Positions 37,933 through 45,487 of a stretch of 45,487 bases of DNA are shown piece after piece. Below the pieces are notes generated by a model that saw only the letters and a program-made list of their open reading frames with translations, was not told the DNA's origin and ran no database searches. Made by a program: the position numbers and the translations under genes. The stretch lies in contig ONQP01000020.1 of the NCBI GenBank assembly GCA_900319975.1, positions 1 to 45,487 of the forward strand, in the 5' to 3' direction. The stretch comes from an uncultured Bacteroidales bacterium. Its GTDB lineage: Bacteria > Bacteroidota > Bacteroidia > Bacteroidales > UBA932. Every line of letters begins with the position of its first letter. Positions within the stretch are counted from its first letter, which is position 1.

Positions 37933-38639
37933 GTCTTGATATCTTCCAGGGTGATGTGATTTTCGTAAATGGCTTTGCCCACGATGACCTTGCCGAGGTG
38001 CAGGGCGTCCAGCATCCGGATGTCGGCCATGCTGCTGATGCCGCCGCTGACGGTGATGCCCAGGCCCGGGAAATCCCGCTGCAGGCGCACGTAGAGCGCC
38101 GCCGCGGGCCCCTGCAGCATGCCGTCGCGGGAAATCTCCGTGACGATGCACTCCTTCAGGCCCGCCGGCAGGAAATGGGAAATCAGCTCGTCGATCCCGA
38201 CCGGGGCGACTTCGAGCCAGCCCTTGACGGCGACGAAGCCGTCGCGCACGTCGGCGCCGAGGATCATCCGTTCGCCGTAGCGGCCGAGCCATTCGGCGAA
38301 TACGTCGGGCTGCAGGGCGGCCACGCTGCCGACGATGGCGTGCGAGGCGCCCGCCGAGAAGACGGCCTGCAGGGCCGCGTCGTCCTTGATGCCGCCGCCC
38401 CATTCGAGCTCGCAGGACACCGCCTTGGCGATCTGCTCGAGCGTCTTGAGGTTGTGGGGCGCGCCGGCGCGGGCCCCGTCCAGGTCGACGAGGTGGATGC
38501 GCTTCACGCCGCAGTCGGCATAGCTGCGGGCCAGGTCCGCCGGGTTGCCGTCATACACTTTCTTCTGGCTGTAGTCGCCGCGCGTCAGGCGCACGCAGCG
38601 TCCGTCGATGAGGTCGATGGCCGGGATGATGCTGATCAT
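37896..38639 (-). CDS. hisA: ProFAR isomerase HisA
   Basis: 247 residues, starting MISIIPAIDLIDGRCVRLTR. The (beta/alpha)8 barrel carries the first catalytic Asp in 'PAIDLIDG' (about 8), 'LEWGGGIKDDAALQAVFSAGASHAIVGSVA' and the second Asp in 'ILGADVRDGFVAVKGW'. The protein ends in a short tail, 'KTWSQSASSPASM', encoded by the bases shared with hisF in another frame. Its ATG overlaps the hisH stop by 4 bases. Confidence 0.96.
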   Translation of the reverse strand: MISIIPAIDLIDGRCVRLTRGDYSQKKVYDGNPADLARSYADCGVKRIHLVDLDGARAGAPHNLKTLEQIAKAVSCELEWGGGIKDDAALQAVFSAGASHAIVGSVAALQPDVFAEWLGRYGERMILGADVRDGFVAVKGWLEVAPVGIDELISHFLPAGLKECIVTEISRDGMLQGPAAALYVRLQRDFPGLGITVSGGISSMADIRMLDALHLGKVIVGKAIYENHITLEDIKTWSQSASSPASM

Positions 38640-39223
38640 AAGGCGAGGAAATTCTGGAGGATCGCCGCTCCGGTGGAGCCGCTCTTCTCCGGGTGAAACT
38701 GCGTACCGTAGAAGTTCTCGTATTTGAGCGCCGCGCTGAAGAGGTCTTCGCCGTGGCGGCAGGTTGCGATGGTGTCGGGACAGAGGTCCGCGCGGTAGGA
38801 GTGCACGAAGTAGACGAAGCTCCCGCCCGGGATGCCCTTGAAGAGCTTGCCGTCGAGGTTGCCCAGGGCGTTCCAGCCCATGTGGGGGACCTTGGCGTCG
38901 GGCGTCTCGTGGAAGCGGCGGACGTGGGCGTCGAAGATGCCCAGGCCCTGCACCGGCCCCTCCTCGGAGTCGCGGCAGAGCAGCTGCATGCCCACGCAGA
39001 TGCCGAGCACGGGGCGGCGCAGGCCGCGGATGAGCTCGCACAGGCCGCGTTCGCGCAGGTGCTCCATCGCCTCCGCGGCGTTGCCCACGCCGGGGAGGAT
39101 GACCTTGTCGGCCGCGAGGATGCGGGCGGGGTCCGCGGTGAGTTCGTATTCAGCGCCGAGGCGCTGGAGGGCGTTGCCGACCGAACGGATGTTGCCGGCG
39201 TCGTAGTCAATCAGGGCGATCAT
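38636..39223 (-). CDS. hisH: Imidazole glycerol phosphate synthase glutaminase subunit HisH
   Basis: 195 residues, class I glutamine amidotransferase. The nucleophile Cys is in 'PVLGICVGMQLL' (about 77) and the His-Glu pair in 'YGTQFHPEKSGSTG' (about 177-179). 'LPGVGNAAEAM' is the oxyanion strand. It supplies ammonia to HisF. Overlaps hisB by 4 bases upstream and hisA by 4 downstream. Confidence 0.96.
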   Translation of the reverse strand: MIALIDYDAGNIRSVGNALQRLGAEYELTADPARILAADKVILPGVGNAAEAMEHLRERGLCELIRGLRRPVLGICVGMQLLCRDSEEGPVQGLGIFDAHVRRFHETPDAKVPHMGWNALGNLDGKLFKGIPGGSFVYFVHSYRADLCPDTIATCRHGEDLFSAALKYENFYGTQFHPEKSGSTGAAILQNFLAL

Positions 39224-40278
39224 AGCAGTCCTTTGCTGGAAGGGAGGTCATAAGAGAATACATTGCGCCGCACCGCCTGCCGCAGCGTGCGGGCGAACGC
39301 CTTGAAGACACCCTCGGCGATGTGGTGGTTGTTCTCGCCGCGGGCCTGGACATAAAGGTTGGCGCGCATCGCGTCGGAGAGGGACTTGAAGAAATGCTTG
39401 AACATCTCCGTGGGCACATCACCCACGTATTCGCGGGTGAATTCGACATCCCAGACGAGCTCGCTGCGGCCGCCGAAGTCGAGCAGCGCGATGGCGCGCG
39501 TCTCGTCCATCGGCAGGGCGAAGCCGTAGCGCTCGATGCCGCGCTTGTCGCCCAGCGCCTCGCGCAGGGCCTCTCCGAGGGCGATGCCCACATCTTCCAT
39601 CGTGTGATGCTCGTCCACCTCCAGGTCGCCCTTGCAGCGGATCTCCAGGGCGATGCCGCCATGGGTGATGAGCTGCGAGAGCATATGGTCGAAGAACTTC
39701 AGGCCGGTGTCCACGCCGGACGGGCCTTTGCCGTCGAGGTCCACGCGGACGTAGATGTCGGTCTCCTTCGTCTTGCGGGCGACGACGGCGCTGCGGGCGC
39801 TGCTGCGGATGGTCTCCGCGATCTCCGCCCAGCTATGCTCGCCGACCAGCAGCGCCTGCGCGCCGAGGTTGGCCGCCAGCTGGCGGTCCGTCTCCCTGTC
39901 GCCGACGACCCAGCTGGCAGCGAGGTCGTAGGAGCCGTCGAGGTATTTGCCGAACATCCCGGTGCCGGGCTTGCGGTTGGGGGAGTGCTCCTCCGGCATC
40001 GAAGGGTCGATGAGGATGTCGTCGAAGACGACGCCTTCGCCCTCCAGCGTCTGCAGGAGGAAGTTCTGGGCGGGCCAGAAGGTCTCTTCCGGGAAAGAAG
40101 CGGTCCCCAGGCCGTCCTGGTTGGAGGCCATCACGAGCTCATAGCCCAGGCCCGTGAGGGCCCGCAGGCCGCTGATGGCGCCGGGCACGAACGCGACCTT
40201 GTCCAGGGCGTCGATCTGCTCGTCGGCGGGCTCGCGCAGCAGGGTGCCGTCCCTATCGATGAATATCGCCTTTTTCAT
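39220..40278 (-). CDS. hisB: Bifunctional histidinol-phosphatase / imidazoleglycerol-phosphate dehydratase
   Basis: 352 residues, the fused form. The N-terminal HAD phosphatase (about 1-160) shows 'FIDRDGTLL' (DxD nucleophile) and 'VVGDRETDRQLAANLGAQALLVG'. The C-terminal IGPD domain (about 172-352) has the metal-binding sets 'DEHHTMEDVGIALGEA' and 'ENNHHIAEGVFKAFARTLRQAV'. The start lies 26 bases inside the end of hisC. It catalyses the seventh and ninth pathway steps; the fusion is common in Bacteroidota and gamma-proteobacteria. Confidence 0.96.
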   Translation of the reverse strand: MKKAIFIDRDGTLLREPADEQIDALDKVAFVPGAISGLRALTGLGYELVMASNQDGLGTASFPEETFWPAQNFLLQTLEGEGVVFDDILIDPSMPEEHSPNRKPGTGMFGKYLDGSYDLAASWVVGDRETDRQLAANLGAQALLVGEHSWAEIAETIRSSARSAVVARKTKETDIYVRVDLDGKGPSGVDTGLKFFDHMLSQLITHGGIALEIRCKGDLEVDEHHTMEDVGIALGEALREALGDKRGIERYGFALPMDETRAIALLDFGGRSELVWDVEFTREYVGDVPTEMFKHFFKSLSDAMRANLYVQARGENNHHIAEGVFKAFARTLRQAVRRNVFSYDLPSSKGLL

Positions 40279-41299
40279 ATGCTTCGAAAGATTTGAGCAG
40301 TCTGTCGTTTTCGGACGGAAGTCCGATGGTGATGCGCAGGCAGCCCGCGCAGAGCGGCACCCGCGTGCGGTTGCGGACGATGATGCCGTCGGCGATGAGG
40401 TGCGCGTAGAGCCGGTCGGCGTCGTCCACCTGCACCAGCAGGAAATTGGCGTCGCTCGGGTAGACCCGCCTGACGCAGGAGAAGGCGGGGAGGGCGGCGG
40501 CCACGCGGGCGCGCTGCGCCACGATCGTGGCGACGTTGTCGCCGATCGGCTGCGCCAGCGCCCGCGACACCAGCTCCTGCGTGGCCTGGTTGATGTTGTA
40601 GGGGTACTTGACCATCGACATCAGCCGGATGATGTAGGGGTTGGAGAAGGCCATCCCGAGGCGCAGGCCGGCCAGGCCGTAGGCCTTGGAGAGGGTCTGC
40701 AGGATCACCAGGTTGGGGAATTCGTCCAGCCGCCCGCGCAGCGAGCCCTTGTCGCTGAAGTCGGCATACGCCTCGTCCAGGACCACGATGCCCGGGAAGC
40801 GGCGGATGAGGTCTTCCAGCTCTGCGGGCTCGAAGGCGTTGCCCGAAGGGTTGTTGGGGCTGCAGGCGAACAGGAGCTTGGTGTGCTCGTCGCACGCGTC
40901 CAGCAGCGCCTGCGTGGGGAGCGAGAACTCCGGCCCGAGGGGGACGTTGCGCACCTGGATGTCGTTGATGTCGGCAGCCACGGCATACATGCCATAGCTG
41001 GGGCTGATGGCCACGGCGTTGTCCACCCCCGGCACGCAGAAGACGCGGAACATCAGGTCGATGGCCTCGTCGCTGCCGTTGCCGAGGAAGATGCGGTCCG
41101 CGGGCAGGCCCTTGATGGCGCCGAGCTGCTCCTTGAGCGCCTTCTGGCGCGGGTCGGGGTAGCGGTTGTAGCCGGTCGGGTAGGGGCTCTCGTTGGCATC
41201 CAGGAAGATGCCGAGCTTGCCCTGGTATTCGTCGCGCGCCGTGCTGTAAGGGCACAGGGCCCGGATGTTGGGTCGGACCAATGCTTCGATCTTATTCAT
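40253..41299 (-). CDS. hisC: Histidinol-phosphate aminotransferase
   Basis: 348 residues from [20 protein letters not shown]. The frame is open upstream, but this start overlaps hisD by only 8 bases and fits the family. Fold-type I PLP enzyme: 'FLDANESPYPTGYNRYPDP' (about 31-49), 'FACSPNNPSGNAFEPAEL' and the PLP-binding Lys in 'LQTLSKAYGLAGLRLGMA' (about 209). It transfers an amino group from glutamate to imidazole-acetol phosphate. Confidence 0.96.
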   Translation of the reverse strand: MNKIEALVRPNIRALCPYSTARDEYQGKLGIFLDANESPYPTGYNRYPDPRQKALKEQLGAIKGLPADRIFLGNGSDEAIDLMFRVFCVPGVDNAVAISPSYGMYAVAADINDIQVRNVPLGPEFSLPTQALLDACDEHTKLLFACSPNNPSGNAFEPAELEDLIRRFPGIVVLDEAYADFSDKGSLRGRLDEFPNLVILQTLSKAYGLAGLRLGMAFSNPYIIRLMSMVKYPYNINQATQELVSRALAQPIGDNVATIVAQRARVAAALPAFSCVRRVYPSDANFLLVQVDDADRLYAHLIADGIIVRNRTRVPLCAGCLRITIGLPSENDRLLKSFEAYEKGDIHR

Positions 41300-42572
41300 G
41301 GCGGAGACGGATTTTGACGGCGTCGGCGTGGGCCTGGAGGCCTTCGGCTTCCGCCATGGTGACGATGGTGTCGGCAAGGCCGCGCAGGCCCTCGGGGGTG
41401 AGCTCCTGCAAGGTCATCTTGCGGTAGAAACTGTCGAGGTTGACCCCGCTGAAGGAGCGGGCCCAGCCGCAGGTGGGCAGGGTGTGGTTGGTGCCGGAAG
41501 CGTAGTCGCCGGCGCTCTCGGGCGTCCAGGCGCCGACGAACACGCTGCCCGCCGCCGTGATCCGCGCCGCGAATCCCCAGGGGTCCTTGACGGCGAGGAT
41601 GAGGTGCTCGGGGGCATAGACGTTGGCGAAGTCCACGCGGTCCTGCTCGTCCGCGAACACGACTGCGCGGCTCTTGTCCAGCGCCTGCTGGACATAAGCG
41701 GCGCGGGGGAGGGCCTCCATCTGGCGGGTCACCTCGGCCTGGACGGCAGCCGCCGTGGCTTCGTCGGGCGTGACGAGCATCACCTGGCTGTCGGCGCCGT
41801 GCTCGGCCTGCGAGAGCAGGTCTGCGGCGGCGAAGGAAGCCGGTGCGGAGCCGTCGGCGACGACCATCACCTCGGACGGCCCCGCGGGCATGTCGATGGC
41901 GACGGTGCCGGCCGAAAGCAGCTGCTTGGCCGTGGTGACGTATTGGTTGCCGGGGCCGAAGATCTTGTCTACCTTGGGGACGCTCTGCGTGCCGTAGGCC
42001 ATGGCGGCCACGGCCTGTGCGCCGCCCAGCTTGAAGATGCGCTGCACGCCGCAGTAGGCGGCTGTGTAAAGCACTTCCGGGCTGACCTTGCCGTCTGCGC
42101 CCGTCGGGGTGCAGAGCACCACCTCGGCGCAGCCGGCGATGGACGCCGGCACGGCGAGCATCAGCACGGTGGAGAAGAGGGGGGCGGTGCCGCCCGGAAT
42201 ATACAGGCCGACCCGCTCGATGGGCACGGGGCGCTGCACGCAGCGCACGCCGGGGGCCGTCTCCACGCTGATCTCGCGCGGCCGCTGGGCCTCGTGGAAG
42301 GCGCGGATGTTGGCTTCGGCGGCGGCCACGGCGCGCTTGACGTCCGGGCTGACGCGCACCTCCGCCTCGAGGATCTCCCCGGGGCTCACTTCGATCTGCT
42401 CCAGCGGCCTGTGGTCGATCTCCAGCGACAGCTGGCGGAGCGCTTCGTCGCCCTGCTCGCGCACGCGCTGCAGGATGATTTCCACCCGCTCGCGGACCAC
42501 CGGATTGGCGCTGGAAGGGCGCCGGCAGAGGTCGGCCCAGCGCTCGCGGGAAGGATTCAGAAAGGTCTCCAT
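41292..42572 (-). CDS. hisD: Histidinol dehydrogenase
   Basis: 426 residues, normal length. Conserved blocks: '[20 protein letters not shown]' (about 120-139), '[17 protein letters not shown]', '[14 protein letters not shown]', '[12 protein letters not shown]' (catalytic region) and '[18 protein letters not shown]' near the C-terminus. A zinc enzyme that oxidises histidinol to histidine in two steps. Starts 4 bases after the hisG stop. Confidence 0.97.
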   Translation of the reverse strand: METFLNPSRERWADLCRRPSSANPVVRERVEIILQRVREQGDEALRQLSLEIDHRPLEQIEVSPGEILEAEVRVSPDVKRAVAAAEANIRAFHEAQRPREISVETAPGVRCVQRPVPIERVGLYIPGGTAPLFSTVLMLAVPASIAGCAEVVLCTPTGADGKVSPEVLYTAAYCGVQRIFKLGGAQAVAAMAYGTQSVPKVDKIFGPGNQYVTTAKQLLSAGTVAIDMPAGPSEVMVVADGSAPASFAAADLLSQAEHGADSQVMLVTPDEATAAAVQAEVTRQMEALPRAAYVQQALDKSRAVVFADEQDRVDFANVYAPEHLILAVKDPWGFAARITAAGSVFVGAWTPESAGDYASGTNHTLPTCGWARSFSGVNLDSFYRKMTLQELTPEGLRGLADTIVTMAEAEGLQAHADAVKIRLRHE

Positions 42573-42576
42573 GGGC

Positions 42577-43428
42577 TTACGGGATGATTTTGTCGATATT
42601 GAGCACCAGGATGCCTTCGGCGCCGATGGCCTTGAGTTGCTGGATCTTCTCCCAGAGGTCCGCTTCGTCCACCACGGAGTGCATCGAACACCAGCCCTCG
42701 GCGGCGAGCGGCATCACGGTCGGGCTGCGCATCGCCGGGAGGATGCGCGTCGCCTCTTCGACGGAAGCCTGCGGGAGATTCATCAGGATATACTTCTTGT
42801 GGCGGCTGACCTTGGCGGACTCGAAGCGGAACAGCATCTCGTCGAGCACCTTCTGCTCCTCGTCGCTGAGCTTGCCGGAGGAGATGAGCACGGCCTCGGA
42901 CCAGAAGATCTTCTCCACCTCGCGGAGGCCGTTGCTGACGAGCGTGCCGCCGGAGGAGACGATGTCGAAGATGGCGTCGGCGATGTCGGCGGCCGGGGCG
43001 ATCTCCACGGAGCCGGTGATCACTTCGATCTCGGCCTCGATGCCCTGCTCCTGCAGCCATTTGCGCAGGATGTTGGGGTAGGAGGTGGCGATGCGCTTGC
43101 CGTTGAACCACTGCGGACCGTCGTAGTCGACCGTCTTGGGCACGGCGAGCGAAATGCGGCAGGCGCCGAAGCCGAGCTTCTCCACGACCTGCACTTCGAA
43201 GCCGCGCTCCGCGACTTCGTTGAGTCCCACGATGCCGAGGGACGCGGTGCCGTTGGAGACGACCTGCGGGATGTCGTCGTCGCGCATGTAGAGGAGCTCC
43301 AGGGGGAAATTGGCGGCCTGGGCGAGGAATTTGCGGCGGGAGTCATCGACGTCGATGCCGATCTCGCGCAGCAGGGCGGTGCTCTCTTCGTTGAGGCGGC
43401 CCTTGGATTGGATGGCTAATCTGAGCAT
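42577..43428 (-). CDS. hisG: ATP phosphoribosyltransferase, long form
   Basis: 283 residues, starting MLRLAIQSKGRLNEESTALL. The catalytic type II periplasmic-binding-like domain covers about 1-205, including 'NGTASLGIVGLNEV' and the PRPP-binding 'ADIADAIFDIVSSGGTL'. A C-terminal PII-like domain (about 210-283: 'PTVMPLAAEGWCSMHSVVDEADLWEKI') is the site of histidine feedback in the long form, so no HisZ is needed. First structural gene of the operon; the attenuator ends 25 bases upstream of its ATG. Confidence 0.97.
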   Translation of the reverse strand: MLRLAIQSKGRLNEESTALLREIGIDVDDSRRKFLAQAANFPLELLYMRDDDIPQVVSNGTASLGIVGLNEVAERGFEVQVVEKLGFGACRISLAVPKTVDYDGPQWFNGKRIATSYPNILRKWLQEQGIEAEIEVITGSVEIAPAADIADAIFDIVSSGGTLVSNGLREVEKIFWSEAVLISSGKLSDEEQKVLDEMLFRFESAKVSRHKKYILMNLPQASVEEATRILPAMRSPTVMPLAAEGWCSMHSVVDEADLWEKIQQLKAIGAEGILVLNIDKIIP

Positions 43429-43453
43429 ATCTTTACTACTAACTTATTTCAAC

Positions 43454-43486
43454 AAAAAAAGGGCTTCCCGGCATCCCGGCAAGCCC
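43454..43486 (-). terminator. Attenuator terminator of the his operon
   Basis: On the minus strand GGGCTT-G-CCGG-GATG-CCGG-G-AAGCCC forms a GC-rich stem with one G/G mismatch and a 4-base loop, followed by seven T. It stands between the leader peptide and hisG. An upstream ATCCGG (43518-43523, complement) could pair with the 5' arm as an antiterminator. Confidence 0.85.
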
Positions 43487-43526
43487 TGTATTGCGTGCGT
43501 ACGCACACGCCGACCTACCGGATCTG

Positions 43527-43568
43527 TCAGACTCGGTGGTGGTGGTGATGGGTGCGCTTCATATTCAT
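43527..43568 (-). CDS. hisL: his operon leader peptide
   Basis: A 13-codon open frame: MNMKRTHHHHHRV and a TGA stop. A second ATG two codons in would give MKRTHHHHHRV. Five consecutive His codons (CAT then four CAC) are what a histidine attenuation leader needs: when charged tRNA-His is short, the ribosome stalls there and the downstream terminator fails to form. It is followed within about 40 bases by a GC-rich stem, then the terminator at 43454-43486, then hisG. A promoter -7 box lies 7 bases before the first ATG, so the leader is probably translated from a leaderless transcript. The gene name follows the enterobacterial convention. Confidence 0.88.
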   Translation of the reverse strand: MNMKRTHHHHHRV

Positions 43569-43575
43569 ACTTGGG

Positions 43576-43583
43576 CAAAGTTA
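43576..43583 (-). promoter_or_regulatory. -7 promoter box of the his operon
   Basis: TAACTTTG on the minus strand. TTGC lies 18 bases upstream (43602-43605) as a possible -33. The box is 7 bases from the first leader ATG. It begins 39 bases after the stop of the fusion gene. Confidence 0.65.
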
Positions 43584-43621
43584 TCAATTATTTCCGTAAA
43601 TGCAAGCATTCCGTGCCCTTT

Positions 43622-45487
43622 TTAGATTTTTGGCTCGTCGAAATCGAAGGAGATTTCCAGCTCCTCGCCGTCGCGCAGGACCGTGAGGGTGACGGACCGC
43701 AGGCCCTTGGCCCAGGTCCGGAAGGCCAGGTAGCTGTAGGTCTTGACGTCGCGGCCGTTGACCGCGATGATGCGGTCGCCGCGCCGCAGGCCGGCCTTCT
43801 GGGCGTTGGAGCCCTCATAGAGGAAGTTGACCGGCCAGTAGCCGAGTGTCTGCGAACGATAAGTTGCGCCGAAACCCCGGGTGGGGGCCGTGAAAGGCTT
43901 GGTATAGTAGGCGTTGGGCCGCATGTAGAGCAGGCCGTGGGATGCGTCGATGATCAAGTCGAAGCGGCCCCAGATATCATTGCCCATGATGCCGATCCAT
44001 TTGCTGTCTGCCTGCACACCTTCATTGTTGAGGCTGTAATCCATGACGACGTCGTCGAACGAGAACGGACCGAGGTCCAGACCGAGCGCCCGGAATTCGT
44101 GGCTGCTCGATCCGCCGCCGATGCCGCCGACGGTCGAGGCGGAGGCCAGGAAGGGCTGGACGGCTGCCAGACCGTATTTTTCGCTGGTGGTGCGCGTCAG
44201 GGAAAGCGAATTGGGGCTGCCCAGGTCCATCAGGACCTTTCCTTCGACGGTGATCCCGTCGCGGATCCGCGCGCGGACCGGCAGCAGGATCCGCCTGTTC
44301 TTATATTCGACCGGAATGGCCGTGTAGCCTTCCACTTCCTCCGCCTCCACCTTGTCCCAGAAGCCGATCTTTTTGTTCCGGAAGTCGATGGCGATGGCCG
44401 CATCTCCGACCTCGCTCAAGCCGACCAGGCCGTCGGCATAGTCGCCCAGGATTGACTTGAGATCGACGATGGGGGAGACGGCGGTCTGGTATTCCTTGCC
44501 GCCCATCGAATAGGTGAATTCATGGTGGATGGCCGTTACCGTCGCTATGCCGTCTCCGGCGCCACCCATCCTGGCGAAGTATGTGTGTTCGTACTTGAGG
44601 CCGTTTTGGGCGACGAAGGTGCTGTCCGGGATCGAGTAGGGTGAGCCCGTATCCAGGACGAAGTGCGCTTCGTTCCCTTTGACCTCCAAATCCACGTAGA
44701 CGTAGCCGTAGAACTCCATGTCGGCCCAAACCTTCCGGCTGAGCGTGACGACGCCGGCGGACAGGGGCTCGACGGTGAAGGTGACGGTATTGCCCTCGGG
44801 CTGCAGGGCCTTGTGCAGGCGCTGGACGGCCTGCTTGTGGTCCATGTCGTTGGCAGCGTCGAGCGAGCCCGGTGCGATGTAGTCGTAGTCGGCCGTGGCG
44901 ACGGAATTCCAGTCCGGCGCGAGCGTAAGGCTGTAGGGCTTGTCGGTCGGGTTGACCACCTTGACCTTGACGATACCGCTGTTGTCGGCGCGGGAGGCGC
45001 TGACGCTCAGCTCTTTGGCGTCGCCGGAAACCGCGAGGCGGTTGGGCGCGAAGTGGTCGTACCAAAGATCCGTGACCTGGTAGTTGGGGGCGACGAAGAG
45101 GTCCTTGTAGTCGAAGTTGATGAAGGCGTTGTCCCAGTCGGGCGCGTCGGTGCGCCGGATGAAGAGCGCGGCGGCGCCCATCGCCACCACGTCCAGCTGC
45201 TCGCAGACGTTGAGGAAGCCGCCGGCGAACAGGCCCGTGCGCCAGTCGGTGCTGTTGAGGTTCCACTCGGAGATGAACAGCTTGATGTTGGGGTTCGGGC
45301 ACTTCGCGATCATGTCGGCATAGCGCTGATACTGCTGCGCCAGGCGCACCGGGCCGGTGGCGTAGCCGCCCTGCTGCTCGTAGTGGTGCAGGCTCATATA
45401 GTCGAAGAAGCGGCCGGAGCGGTTCAGGAAGGCCTCGTCTTCGGGGAAGCCGCCGCAGACGATGATCTTGATGGAAGGATCCACCGC
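43622..45487 (-). CDS. GH51 arabinofuranosidase C-terminal half fused to aspartyl protease and PDZ domain (5' end outside window)
   Basis: At least 621 residues; the frame runs past the right edge, so the N-terminus is missing. Residues about 1-240 (counted from the edge) are the C-terminal half of a GH51 alpha-L-arabinofuranosidase: 'DYMSLHHYEQQGG', 'KLFISEWNLNSTDWR' with the nucleophile Glu, 'VCEQLDVVAMGAAALFIR', then its beta-sandwich. From about 255 a retropepsin-like protease begins: 'AHFVLDTGSPYSIPDS' (about 277) and a second lobe 'KVLMDLGSPNSLSLT' (about 400) where DTG has become DLG. The last 80 residues are a PDZ domain ('GSNAQKAGLRRGDRIIAVNGRDV'). Junctions are seamless with no frameshift. 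Upstream of the his operon on the same strand. Confidence 0.83.
   Translation of the reverse strand, partial: AVDPSIKIIVCGGFPEDEAFLNRSGRFFDYMSLHHYEQQGGYATGPVRLAQQYQRYADMIAKCPNPNIKLFISEWNLNSTDWRTGLFAGGFLNVCEQLDVVAMGAAALFIRRTDAPDWDNAFINFDYKDLFVAPNYQVTDLWYDHFAPNRLAVSGDAKELSVSASRADNSGIVKVKVVNPTDKPYSLTLAPDWNSVATADYDYIAPGSLDAANDMDHKQAVQRLHKALQPEGNTVTFTVEPLSAGVVTLSRKVWADMEFYGYVYVDLEVKGNEAHFVLDTGSPYSIPDSTFVAQNGLKYEHTYFARMGGAGDGIATVTAIHHEFTYSMGGKEYQTAVSPIVDLKSILGDYADGLVGLSEVGDAAIAIDFRNKKIGFWDKVEAEEVEGYTAIPVEYKNRRILLPVRARIRDGITVEGKVLMDLGSPNSLSLTRTTSEKYGLAAVQPFLASASTVGGIGGGSSSHEFRALGLDLGPFSFDDVVMDYSLNNEGVQADSKWIGIMGNDIWGRFDLIIDASHGLLYMRPNAYYTKPFTAPTRGFGATYRSQTLGYWPVNFLYEGSNAQKAGLRRGDRIIAVNGRDVKTYSYLAFRTWAKGLRSVTLTVLRDGEELEISFDFDEPKI

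Noticed and set aside
43533-43550. CAC repeat suggestive of an engineered His tag
   Set aside because: It is inside a natural leader peptide with its own stop, attenuator and his genes; no vector sequence is seen.
45482-45484. GTG start for the GH51 fusion gene at the window edge
   Set aside because: The frame is open to the last base, and the GH51 domain would lack its first half including the acid/base Glu. The gene is cut by the window.

Overview
The window reads as a chromosome segment from a GC-rich member of the Bacteroidales (Bacteroidota), probably an uncultured gut or rumen lineage; placement below order level is a guess. Evidence: promoter elements of the Bacteroidota type (TTTG, about 19 bases, TAnnTTTG) precede many genes. 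The families DUF4301, DUF4412, DUF5686, DUF2807, GSCFA and DUF721 are typical of the group. A TonB-dependent receptor is paired with PnuT under a TPP riboswitch, and there are many lipoproteins, outer-membrane barrels and glycoside hydrolases. Only the extreme left edge, an insertion-sequence end (1-202), is AT-rich and clearly foreign.

Layout. 1-202: end of an IS3/IS150-like element. 328-4300 (minus): recF, a DciA-like DUF721 gene, pdxB and a DUF4301 gene, overlapping or nearly so. 4374-6479 (plus): TPR membrane protein, YebC/PmpR regulator, secreted DUF4412 protein. 6609-9323 (minus): ABC ATPase, permease, YtrA-type GntR regulator, DUF2807 lipoprotein. 9388-10236: gene-free, repeat-rich region A. 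10237-15236: GSCFA protein, 5'-nucleotidase lipoprotein, Ffh, a lone AraC-type DNA-binding domain and a CDF transporter lacking its cytosolic domain. 15249-18542: outer-membrane barrel and DUF5686 protein. 18646-22036: a divergent Zn/Cd-type P1B ATPase with a His-rich head, and a GH8 xylanase-like enzyme. 22154-27058: a five-gene heterodisulfide-reductase-like (Hdr/Qmo/Dsr-like) electron-transfer cluster. 27162-31590: cytidylate-kinase-like protein, small alarmone-hydrolase-like HD protein, nitroreductase lipoprotein, NagZ-like GH3, CotH-kinase lipoprotein. 31677-34894: thiamin uptake operon. 34869-35690: TerB/DnaJ protein. 35691-36580: gene-free region B. 36581-43583: complete histidine operon hisG-D-C-B-H-A-F-IE with a five-histidine leader peptide and an attenuator. 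43622-45487: the end of a GH51 arabinofuranosidase fused to an aspartyl protease and a PDZ domain.

Points of most interest. (1) The GH51-retropepsin-PDZ fusion. (2) A 32-base hairpin core, identical but for one base, found in both gene-free regions about 26 kb apart. In each it lies inside a larger symmetric inverted repeat, with a C-rich arm on its left and a G-rich arm on its right. (3) A his leader peptide whose start codon lies only about 7 bases from the -7 promoter box; five other genes have the same leaderless-looking arrangement. (4) The mosaic Hdr-like cluster, which carries a frameshift in its small HdrC-like gene. (5) A GH8 gene whose last 12 codons occur a second time downstream, beyond a small hairpin element.

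Limits: families were assigned by reading motifs, with no database search. Promoters and terminators are pattern calls. Start codons of secreted proteins were chosen by signal peptide and promoter position.
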